Shown piece by piece: positions 28,749 through 36,223 of a DNA stretch of 64,000 nt (position 1 is the stretch's first letter; each line of letters begins with the position of its first letter). Source of the DNA: an uncultured Ulvibacter sp. (lineage in GTDB: Bacteria; Bacteroidota; Bacteroidia; Flavobacteriales; Flavobacteriaceae). The notes under the pieces are model-generated. The model was given only the letters and a program-made list of their open reading frames with translations. It made no database searches and was not told the origin of the DNA. The stretch spans positions 247,365 through 311,364 of the forward strand of contig CALSSW010000004.1 of NCBI GenBank assembly GCA_943789105.1, in the 5' to 3' direction. The position numbers were made by a program, and so were the translations under genes.

Positions 28749-29831
28749 ATGAATCTACATCAAAGAATAGATGCTTTTGTAAAATTAGGAAGCTTTTTAA
28801 CCCAATTTGTTTCTCCCTTACAAGACCACAAAAATACCTCAAAAACATCTGTCTCTACTATGGATTCATCAGCGCTTGATCATGCCCTTTTATACGAGCA
28901 AATGATTCAAACGCTTCAAGATGCGCACCATCAAAATACTTGGTTTACCTATGATAACCTTGCATTTTCATGTAAAAGTTGGAGTGAAGTGCTCACCCAA
29001 GAAAACCTTATTAATTGGGTTTCTAGCTATACTATTGGTGAAGTAGATTCGCCAAAAACTATTGCTATTGTCATGGCAGGGAATATTCCATTAGTTGGGT
29101 TTCATGATTTTTTATCTGTACTGCTTTGTGGCCATAAAGTGCAAGCAAAACTTTCCTCTAATGATAAAAAGATATTGCCTTTTATAGCTAGCTATTTATG
29201 TGCTGTTGAGCCAGAGTTTAAGCCCTATATTACATTTACAGAAGACTCCTTAAAGAACTTTGATGCTGTTATAGCTACAGGAAGTAACAATACCGCTACA
29301 TACTTTGACCATTATTTTAGTAAGTATCCTCATATTATACGTAAAAATAGAAACGCTGTTGCTATTATTACGGGTAAGGAAACGACACAGCAGATGGAGG
29401 CCTTAGCAGATGATGTGTATCGTTATTTTGGGTTAGGATGCCGGAATGTCTCAAAAATATATATTCCAGATCAGTATAATCTAGATCATTTTTTTAATGG
29501 CATGTATGCCTGGAAACAAGTTATAAACAATCATAAATACATCAATAACTATGATTACAATAAAGCTGTTTATTTAATGAGTGATATTAAATTATTCGAC
29601 AATGAGTTTATGCTCCTTAAAGAAGATAAAGGCTTTAGCTCCCCTATCTCTGTAGTATTTTATGAACGCTACAAAGACATAAAAAATATTCGAACTCAAT
29701 TAGAGGCTCAAAAGCAACACATACAATGTATTGTCTCTCTAGAAGATGTTCCATTTGGAGTAGCACAAGCTCCCGGCCTTTCAGATTATGCAGATGGTGT
29801 TGACACTATAGAATTCTTAATATCATTATAA
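28749..29831 (+). CDS. LuxC-type acyl-CoA reductase
   Basis: 360 residues from the ATG at 28749; an earlier in-frame start at 28728 lies within the -7 box. It has the LuxC/acyl-CoA reductase fold pattern: AGNIPLVGFHD at about 110-120, FDAVIATGSNNTATYF (nucleotide-binding, 171-186), and the active-site Cys C231 in GLGCRNVSK. LuxC enzymes reduce fatty acyl-CoA or acyl-protein thioesters to aldehydes with NADPH. No lux genes are near, so the role is probably aldehyde or alcohol supply or recycling. serC and serA follow on the same strand; the ferredoxin gene is divergent. Confidence 0.85.
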   Translation: MNLHQRIDAFVKLGSFLTQFVSPLQDHKNTSKTSVSTMDSSALDHALLYEQMIQTLQDAHHQNTWFTYDNLAFSCKSWSEVLTQENLINWVSSYTIGEVDSPKTIAIVMAGNIPLVGFHDFLSVLLCGHKVQAKLSSNDKKILPFIASYLCAVEPEFKPYITFTEDSLKNFDAVIATGSNNTATYFDHYFSKYPHIIRKNRNAVAIITGKETTQQMEALADDVYRYFGLGCRNVSKIYIPDQYNLDHFFNGMYAWKQVINNHKYINNYDYNKAVYLMSDIKLFDNEFMLLKEDKGFSSPISVVFYERYKDIKNIRTQLEAQKQHIQCIVSLEDVPFGVAQAPGLSDYADGVDTIEFLISL

Positions 29832-29899
29832 TAACTTACTAACAATTTTTATACAATTTCTGCTATTTTTTACACCTTTGAAAAACAATTACAATACCT

Positions 29900-30967
29900 A
29901 TGAAAAAACACAACTTTAGCGCAGGACCATGCATATTACCAGCATCTGTATTAGAAAAAGCAAGCAATGCAGTTATTAATTTTGACAATCTAGATTTATC
30001 ACTTTTAGAGATATCTCACCGTAGTGGTAATTTTGTATCTGTGATGGAGCATGCCAAAGAATTGGCCCTAGAACATTTAGGTTTACAAAATAAAGGCTAT
30101 ACTGCGTTATTCCTCCAAGGTGGAGCAAGTATGGAGTTTTTAATGGTTGCTTACAATTTTTTAGAAAAAAAAGCTGGATACACTAACACCGGAACTTGGT
30201 CAGACAAGGCAATTAAAGAAGCTAGATTGTTTGGAGATGTTGTTGAGCTTGCATCATCAAAGGCTGCTAATTTTAACTATATACCAAAAAATTACAAAAT
30301 ACCTACTGATCTAGATTTTTTACATTGCACAAGTAACAATACTATTTTTGGAACTCAATTGAATGAATTCCCACAAACAGATTGTCCCTTAATATGTGAC
30401 ATGAGTAGTGATATTTTTTCTAGACAGTTAGACTTCGAAAAATTTGATTTAATCTATGCTGGGGCTCAAAAAAACATGGGGCCAGCAGGAACAACACTCG
30501 TTGTTGTTAGAGAATCTGTTTTAGGAAATGTGTCTAGGCAAATACCCTCTATGCTAGATTACAAAGTTCATATTAGTAAAGACAGTATGTTTAATACACC
30601 TGCTGTGTTTCCAGTATACGTTTCAATGCTTACCCTTTCTTGGCTAAAAGACCAAGGAGGTATTACTGCCATAGAAAAATTAAACAATCAAAAAGCTGAA
30701 ATCTTATACAAAGAAATAGATCGCAATCCATTATTCAAAGGTTTTGTTTCCAACAAAGAAGATAGATCAAAAATGAATGCAACCTTCAGCCTTGTAGATG
30801 AAAGTCTTACAAATACATTTGACGGTCTCTGGAAACAAGCAGGAATAAACGGGCTAAATGGACACAGAAGTGTTGGAGGCTATAGAGCCTCTATGTATAA
30901 CGCACTATCCATAGAAAGTGTTCAGGTTCTGGTTGATGTGATGCAAAATTTAGAAAGCAACGCTTAA
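29900..30967 (+). CDS. serC: 3-phosphoserine/phosphohydroxythreonine aminotransferase
   Basis: 355 residues, the usual SerC length. The opening NFSAGPCILP is diagnostic. The PLP lysine is K191 in AGAQKNMGPAG, and the C-terminal GHRSVGGYRASMYNA binds substrate phosphate. It transfers the amino group from glutamate to 3-phosphohydroxypyruvate. serA lies 57 bases downstream, so the first two serine-synthesis steps are paired; the family also serves pyridoxal-phosphate synthesis. Confidence 0.96.
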   Translation: MKKHNFSAGPCILPASVLEKASNAVINFDNLDLSLLEISHRSGNFVSVMEHAKELALEHLGLQNKGYTALFLQGGASMEFLMVAYNFLEKKAGYTNTGTWSDKAIKEARLFGDVVELASSKAANFNYIPKNYKIPTDLDFLHCTSNNTIFGTQLNEFPQTDCPLICDMSSDIFSRQLDFEKFDLIYAGAQKNMGPAGTTLVVVRESVLGNVSRQIPSMLDYKVHISKDSMFNTPAVFPVYVSMLTLSWLKDQGGITAIEKLNNQKAEILYKEIDRNPLFKGFVSNKEDRSKMNATFSLVDESLTNTFDGLWKQAGINGLNGHRSVGGYRASMYNALSIESVQVLVDVMQNLESNA

Positions 30968-31024
30968 AAAATATTTAAATAACAATAATATTAAAACAAT
31001 GTAAGGATCTAGGTCTTTATAAAA

Positions 31025-31990
31025 ATGAAAAATATCTCTATGAAAGTATTAGCAAACGACGGAATTTCTCAATCTGGTGTTGACGCATTAACAAATGCAG
31101 GTATCGAGGTTATTACCACAAAAGTGGCTCAAGAACAACTGGTAAATTATATCAATCAAAATAATATTAGTGTTTTATTGGTGCGTAGCGCAACTACCGC
31201 TAGAAAAGAATTAATTGACGCATGCCCTTCTTTAAAGATAATTGGCCGCGGCGGCGTGGGTATGGACAACATAGATGTTACCTATGCACAAGAGAAAGGC
31301 TTAAGTGTAATTAATACACCCGCTGCATCTTCCTCATCTGTGGCGGAGTTAGTATTTGCTCATTTATTTGGAGGAGTTCGGTATCTTTTTGATTCTAATA
31401 GAAACATGCCATTAGATGGAGACACAAGATTTAAAGAACTAAAGAAAAACTATGCCAAAGGGAGTGAGTTGCGAGGGAAAACAATTGGTATTATAGGTTT
31501 TGGACGTATTGGCCGTGAAGTAGCTAAAATTGCACTTGGTTGTGGTATGAAGGTTATAGCAAGCGATAATTATGTGGATACAGCAAAGGTAACTTTAGAC
31601 TTTTTTGATGGTCAAAAAGTAACCATAGATATTAAAACAAAACCTATTGATGCCTTACTACAGCAAAGTGATTTTGTTAGCCTTCATGTTCCTGCGCAAA
31701 AACAATATATTATTGGTAAAGAGCAAATTGCAAAAATGAAAGATGGAGCAGCTATTATTAATGCAGCCCGTGGAGGAGTAATAGATGAGGTTGCGTTAAT
31801 TCAAGCATTAGATAGCGGAAAGCTTTCGTTTGCGGGTCTTGATACTTTTGAAAAGGAACCAACACCAGCAGTTAAGGTACTTATGAGTCATAAAGTATCT
31901 CTAAGCCCTCATATTGGTGCTGCAACCAACGAGGCTCAAGATAGAATTGGAACAGAATTGGCTTCTCAAATAATAACGCTATTAAAATAA
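31025..31990 (+). CDS. serA: D-3-phosphoglycerate dehydrogenase (short form)
   Basis: 321 residues; a second in-frame ATG at 31040 may be the real start, since the conserved sequence begins MKVLANDG there. The nucleotide-binding GFGRIG is at 158-163, RGGVGMDNID at 75-84, the catalytic Arg/Glu region at AARGGVIDE, and the catalytic His in SPHIGAAT. It lacks the C-terminal ACT regulatory domain, so serine feedback would have to come from elsewhere. Its position after serC supports 3-phosphoglycerate rather than another 2-hydroxyacid as substrate. Confidence 0.9.
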   Translation: MKNISMKVLANDGISQSGVDALTNAGIEVITTKVAQEQLVNYINQNNISVLLVRSATTARKELIDACPSLKIIGRGGVGMDNIDVTYAQEKGLSVINTPAASSSSVAELVFAHLFGGVRYLFDSNRNMPLDGDTRFKELKKNYAKGSELRGKTIGIIGFGRIGREVAKIALGCGMKVIASDNYVDTAKVTLDFFDGQKVTIDIKTKPIDALLQQSDFVSLHVPAQKQYIIGKEQIAKMKDGAAIINAARGGVIDEVALIQALDSGKLSFAGLDTFEKEPTPAVKVLMSHKVSLSPHIGAATNEAQDRIGTELASQIITLLK

Positions 31991-32099
31991 ATAGGTGCCC
32001 AAAACTCACTTAAAACTCACAATTAGCATCATTATTTTAAAAACTATACTAATATGTCTAAATTAGCAATCTAAATTAATTAATCAAATACAAACTAAG

Positions 32100-34394
32100 A
32101 TGAAAAAAATACTACTTTTTTGTTTAATGACAATTACCATTTCGGTAACCTCTCAAGTAACAAACCAAGGATCACCTTTAAGTTGGAAACTACTTAGTGA
32201 TCAAGATCAAATAGCAACCAAAGCGCTTCCAAGTTTTGATTTAGAGCAAGTAAGAGCTGAAGATGCTTTAAACGATTACAAATTTGATAAACCATGGAGA
32301 TTTGGTTACATGCACAGTGTAGATTTCGGTTTTGAAGATGGACACTGGACCACCCTAAAAAATGGAGACAGAATATGGAGATTAGCTATTGAGTCTAAGG
32401 ATGCTTTATCAATGAATTTTATATTTGATGAATTTTCTATTCCTCAGGGAAGCTCTGTATATCTATACAATGATGACAGAAGTGATCTATTGGGAGCTTA
32501 CACAAGCATACAAAACCAGGAAAGTGGCATACTAGGTACCTGGATTGTTAAAGGTGAAAAAGTATGGATAGAATATTTTGAGCCAGCAAATGTATCTGGA
32601 CAAGGTCAATTGCATATCGCAAAGGCAACACATGGTTATAGAAATGCAGATACATTTCAAGCTGCAAAAGGATTGAATGATTCTGGTAATTGTAATTTGG
32701 ATGTAGATTGTTCTATTGGTAGCGACTGGGAAGACAACAAAAATCACAATAAAAGGTCTGTAGGTATATTATTATCTGGAGGACAAGGGTTTTGTACAGG
32801 AGCGCTCATAAACAACACAAATAATGACGGAACTCCTTTCTTTTTAACGGCAAACCACTGTTACAGTAATCCAAATGCTTGGTCTTTTAGATTTGGTTGG
32901 ATTAGTCCTAACCCTGTTTGTGCAGCCAATAATAACAGTACAAATGGTCCTACAAGCCAGACCATTAGTGGAGCTACACTAAGAGCAAGAAGTACCAATG
33001 CAGATTTCTGTTTGGTTGAAATTAACAATGATATTCCTACAGAATGGAATCGTGTTTTTGCTGGTTGGGATAGATCAGATATTACACCTCCCTTTACAGT
33101 AGGTATTCATCACCCATCTGGTGATATCATGAAAATATGTAGAGATGATGATAGCCCATCAAAAGAAGTTAATGCTGGTGCTCAAACCTGGGAAATTCTT
33201 GGTGGTAGTGGTCAAGGTTGGGAACTCGGAGTTACAGAGCCTGGATCTTCTGGTTCTCCTCTATTTGATGATCAAGGAAGAATTATTGGGCAATTATACG
33301 GAGGAGCTGCGGCTTGTTCTGGAACCAATGATAACAATGCCTTCGATTATTACGGACGCTTAGGAGTTGCTTGGGATACAGGATCATCTACATCAACAAG
33401 ACTCGAAGATTGGCTTGATCCACAAGGAACAAATCCTGTTGTGTTAAATAGTTTTCCTGCCCTAGAGGTATTAGATCTTGATGCAGCTGTTTCTGTTGAT
33501 ATTCCAGAGGTAAGTTGTGGTGAGACTATTGTTTCACCAACTATTAGCCTAACAAACTTTGGTTTAAATGATATTACAACCGCTGTTATTACTTGGCAGA
33601 TAGATAATGGCACTATAAGTACTATTAACTTTACTGGTGCCTTATCTCAAAACCAAACAGAATCATTTGTGTTAGACCCTATTGATTTAACAGAAGGTGA
33701 CTACACATTTAATGTAGTTCTTGTCTCTGTTAATGGTACCGATGATCAAAACGAATCAAATAATGAAATCGCTACTGACTTTTCTATAGGAGGAAGTAGT
33801 GATCAATACGCTACATTACAAGTGGTATTAGAATTACTTACCGATGATTACGCAGAAGAGACTTCTTGGGAGTTTAGAGAAGTTGGAGGTGCTGTTTTAT
33901 ACTCTGATAGTTATAATGAAGGATCAGATGATAACACAACATTTATAGAAACTTTCAATGTTGAACTGGACAATTGCTATGAGTTTGAACTATTTGATTC
34001 TTACGGAGATGGTATTTGCTGTCAATACGGTGAGGGTGAATATAGTTTATCTACCAGTGATGGAGAAGTTATTTTTGAAGGAGCAGAATTTACAGATAGT
34101 GAATTAACTCAAATGAGTATTGGTGGAGAATTATCAATTAATGATGCATCACTAGCAAACATTACTCTGTATCCAAACCCTGCAAATAGTGAAATAACTC
34201 TTAGCATTGGAAACACAAATGATAGTTCTTCTTATAGCGTATATAATACTTTTGGACAGTTACTTGAGCAAGGTGTTGTATCACAAAATAAACAAGTGCT
34301 TAGTGTTTCAGAATATACAACTGGAATTTATTTTGTAGTGGTTAAAAATACTACTACAAACATAGAGTCTACTCTAAGATTTATTAAGAAGTAA
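32100..34394 (+). CDS. Secreted trypsin-like serine protease with T9SS sorting domain
   Basis: 764 residues. A signal peptide (1-19) is followed by an N-terminal propeptide-like beta region, then a chymotrypsin-fold domain with H253 (LTANHCY), D302 (ADFCLVEI) and S384 (EPGSSGSP), the triad of the lysyl-endopeptidase-like S1 family. After a linker come a CARDB-like beta domain (about 455-560) and a region with YEFELFDSYGDGICC. The C-terminal ~80 residues are a type A T9SS sorting signal (LYPNPANSEITL, TGIYFVVV, ending FIKK). It is therefore predicted to be exported to or beyond the cell surface by the Por system, removed from its signal, and proteolytically active on external proteins. Confidence 0.9.
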   Translation: MKKILLFCLMTITISVTSQVTNQGSPLSWKLLSDQDQIATKALPSFDLEQVRAEDALNDYKFDKPWRFGYMHSVDFGFEDGHWTTLKNGDRIWRLAIESKDALSMNFIFDEFSIPQGSSVYLYNDDRSDLLGAYTSIQNQESGILGTWIVKGEKVWIEYFEPANVSGQGQLHIAKATHGYRNADTFQAAKGLNDSGNCNLDVDCSIGSDWEDNKNHNKRSVGILLSGGQGFCTGALINNTNNDGTPFFLTANHCYSNPNAWSFRFGWISPNPVCAANNNSTNGPTSQTISGATLRARSTNADFCLVEINNDIPTEWNRVFAGWDRSDITPPFTVGIHHPSGDIMKICRDDDSPSKEVNAGAQTWEILGGSGQGWELGVTEPGSSGSPLFDDQGRIIGQLYGGAAACSGTNDNNAFDYYGRLGVAWDTGSSTSTRLEDWLDPQGTNPVVLNSFPALEVLDLDAAVSVDIPEVSCGETIVSPTISLTNFGLNDITTAVITWQIDNGTISTINFTGALSQNQTESFVLDPIDLTEGDYTFNVVLVSVNGTDDQNESNNEIATDFSIGGSSDQYATLQVVLELLTDDYAEETSWEFREVGGAVLYSDSYNEGSDDNTTFIETFNVELDNCYEFELFDSYGDGICCQYGEGEYSLSTSDGEVIFEGAEFTDSELTQMSIGGELSINDASLANITLYPNPANSEITLSIGNTNDSSSYSVYNTFGQLLEQGVVSQNKQVLSVSEYTTGIYFVVVKNTTTNIESTLRFIKK

Positions 34395-34410
34395 TAAAGG
34401 AAAGATTCAT

Positions 34411-34713
34411 TTGAAAAAACTTAAAGAACGTTGGAATATAGATTCTAACTGGAGATTAACAGTAGTATTTGTAGTCTTTGCAATAACTGGCAGCTCTGCT
34501 GCCAAGTTTGCAGGACCCATAACAGATGTCTTAGGAATTACCGAATCAATAGGTTGGTATTTTTATTGGCCCATCAGAATACTCATTATATTTCCAGTAT
34601 ACCAAGTACTTTTGGTGTTCTTTGGTTGGCTCTTTGGTGAGTTTGATTTTTTCTGGAGCTTTGAAAAAAAGATGCTTCGCAGTATGAAACTTGGTTTTAT
34701 AGTAAAGGATTGA
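34411..34713 (+). CDS. DUF6787-like small membrane protein
   Basis: 100 residues starting at TTG; no ATG is available upstream and the sequence MKKLKERWNID matches the usual start of these proteins. Two hydrophobic segments (about 18-38 and 56-82) are separated by a GPITDVLGI loop, and the C-terminus is basic. I place it in the DUF6787 family of Bacteroidota from memory. It lies 17 bases after the protease gene and ends before a strong terminator. Function unknown. Confidence 0.75.
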   Translation: MKKLKERWNIDSNWRLTVVFVVFAITGSSAAKFAGPITDVLGITESIGWYFYWPIRILIIFPVYQVLLVFFGWLFGEFDFFWSFEKKMLRSMKLGFIVKD

Positions 34714-34733
34714 CCTTTAACTTAATTGGCATA

Positions 34734-34768
34734 AAAAAAGCCCTTACATATTCTGTAAGGGCTTTTTT
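34734..34768. terminator. Bidirectional intrinsic terminator between DUF6787 gene and folE
   Basis: A 15-bp perfect stem, AAAAAAGCCCTTACA (34734-34748) with TGTAAGGGCTTTTTT (34754-34768), and a 5-base loop. Confidence 0.9.
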
Positions 34769-34822
34769 ACGCTTTATTAGTTTACCACCATAAAGTTCAA
34801 CTATCATTGTATAGAACCTTTA

Positions 34823-35278
34823 CTAAGTTAAGTCTGAGCTTATGAGTTTTAAAAATTCATTTCTAGTTTCAATTTTCTCAAATTGTCCTCTAAAGCCTGA
34901 AGTGGTTGTTACACTATTTTGTTTTTGAACACCACGCATCATCATACACATATGGCTTGCCTCTATTACAACGGCAACTCCTTTGGGCTTTAATGTATCG
35001 TTTATGCACTCTAAAATATCATGAGTAAGTCTTTCCTGTACTTGGAGTCTTCTAGCAAACACGTCTACCACTCTTGGAATTTTACTCAAACCAACTATGT
35101 GTCCATCTGGTATGTAGGCGATGTGTGCTTTTCCATAAAAAGGCAGCATATGATGCTCGCACAAAGAATACAACTCAATACTTTTTATGATTACCATGTC
35201 GTGGTAATCTTCTTTAAACATTGCTCCTTTTAGTATTGCAGCTGGGTCTTGATCATAGCCCTGGGTTAAAAACTGCAT
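34823..35278 (-). CDS. folE: GTP cyclohydrolase I (FolE), N-terminally disrupted
   Basis: 151 residues from the first usable ATG (35278). Homology extends further: the same frame encodes [20 protein letters not shown] and KTPERASKA back to 35365, then meets TAA at 35366-35368, and that stretch contains no ATG, GTG or TTG. The zinc-site residues are kept: CEHH ([10 protein letters not shown]) and the Cys in SHMCMMMRG, with the catalytic QVQERLT region. FolE makes dihydroneopterin triphosphate from GTP. A normal B. subtilis-type FolE has ~190 residues, so roughly the first 10-20 are lost and the helix before GEDVTREG is left without a start codon. The adjacent msrA overlaps the frame by a few bases. 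Translation from ATG 35278 would remove the GEDVTREG helix, so function is uncertain. Confidence 0.8.
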   Translation of the reverse strand: MQFLTQGYDQDPAAILKGAMFKEDYHDMVIIKSIELYSLCEHHMLPFYGKAHIAYIPDGHIVGLSKIPRVVDVFARRLQVQERLTHDILECINDTLKPKGVAVVIEASHMCMMMRGVQKQNSVTTTSGFRGQFEKIETRNEFLKLISSDLT

Positions 35279-35360
35279 TGCTTTTGATGCTCTTTCTGGG
35301 GTTTTAACAATACCCTCACGAGTAACATCTTCTCCTATATCAGATATAATATCTGTGTAA

Positions 35361-35543
35361 CTATTTTAGAGGTAATCTAAAATTATGGATGCCTACTTGT
35401 TGAATAGCAACAGGAGCACCTTCAATTAAAGATGAAGGGCCATTTTGTAGGTCTGGGAATGTTTCGATATCATCTTTAGTGGCAACATAATCCGAATCAT
35501 ATTTTCTACTTGGTTCATTATATTTAACCGAATGTTCATTTTG
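35361..35543 (-). other. FolE2-like remnant fused to MsrA
   Basis: Codons for MsrA residues 180-239. The peptide has [21 protein letters not shown], then [12 protein letters not shown] and [13 protein letters not shown]. This resembles the N-terminus of GTP cyclohydrolase IB (FolE2), whose family opens with PD(V/L)Q...I..VG...L..P. The rest of FolE2 is absent: the next bases belong to folE in a different frame. Recognition is by pattern only. Confidence 0.55.
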
Positions 35544-36080
35544 TTTAAGTTTGTCTGCAAAAAATTGCTGTATTTTTTCAATTTTTGGGGTAATGGTAAA
35601 ATTACAATATGCCTGTTCTTTGTTTTGATTATAATAGTTATGGTGAGATGTTTCTGCTATATAAAAAATATCTAAAGGCTTAAGCTGGGTTACAATAGTA
35701 TCCTTAAAAACAGCAGCCTTGGTAAGAGTTTCAATAAAATCATTGGCCTCATTTTTTTGGGTTTCATCTACATAAAAAATTGCACTTCTATACTGTGTGC
35801 CTACATCATTGCCTTGACGGTTTAATGTAGTAGGATCATGGGTCGCAAAAAACACCTCTAGAAGCGTTTGGTAGGAAATAACCTTGGGGTCAAAATCTAT
35901 GCGTATAGCCTCTGCGTGACCAGTTGTACCATTACAAACTTCTCTATACGCTGGGTTTTTTATGTGTCCTCCAGTATATCCTGAAACTACATTAATGACA
36001 CCTTCTAAGCGCTGAAAAACTGCTTCAGTGCACCAAAAACATCCGTTAGCAAAAATAGCTTGTTTAATTATTGTATTCAT
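35361..36080 (-). CDS. msrA: Peptide-methionine (S)-S-oxide reductase MsrA with an unusual C-terminal tail
   Basis: 239 residues. The MsrA core covers about 1-178: catalytic Cys14 in GCFWC (family usually GCFWG), [25 protein letters not shown], and [21 protein letters not shown]. It reduces methionine-S-sulfoxide, completing the pair with the two MsrB enzymes. Normal enzymes of this type end near residue 178. Here about 60 extra residues follow (180-239), which I read as the N-terminus of a FolE2-type GTP cyclohydrolase ([11 protein letters not shown] then [11 protein letters not shown]), fused in frame and cut by TAG at 35361-35363. The gene then runs into folE in another frame. Confidence 0.9.
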   Translation of the reverse strand: MNTIIKQAIFANGCFWCTEAVFQRLEGVINVVSGYTGGHIKNPAYREVCNGTTGHAEAIRIDFDPKVISYQTLLEVFFATHDPTTLNRQGNDVGTQYRSAIFYVDETQKNEANDFIETLTKAAVFKDTIVTQLKPLDIFYIAETSHHNYYNQNKEQAYCNFTITPKIEKIQQFFADKLKQNEHSVKYNEPSRKYDSDYVATKDDIETFPDLQNGPSSLIEGAPVAIQQVGIHNFRLPLK

Positions 36081-36223
36081 ACTTTAAACAAAATTACATT
36101 AATTTAACACTGTAAGAGTAATTGAAAATCTTTTTAACTTTTTATTAGTAAAAGGACCTTTAGCATAGCGGTAGATTTGCAAATATAGGTTGCATTAATT
36201 AGCTATGCAAAGAGGTGTTTTTT

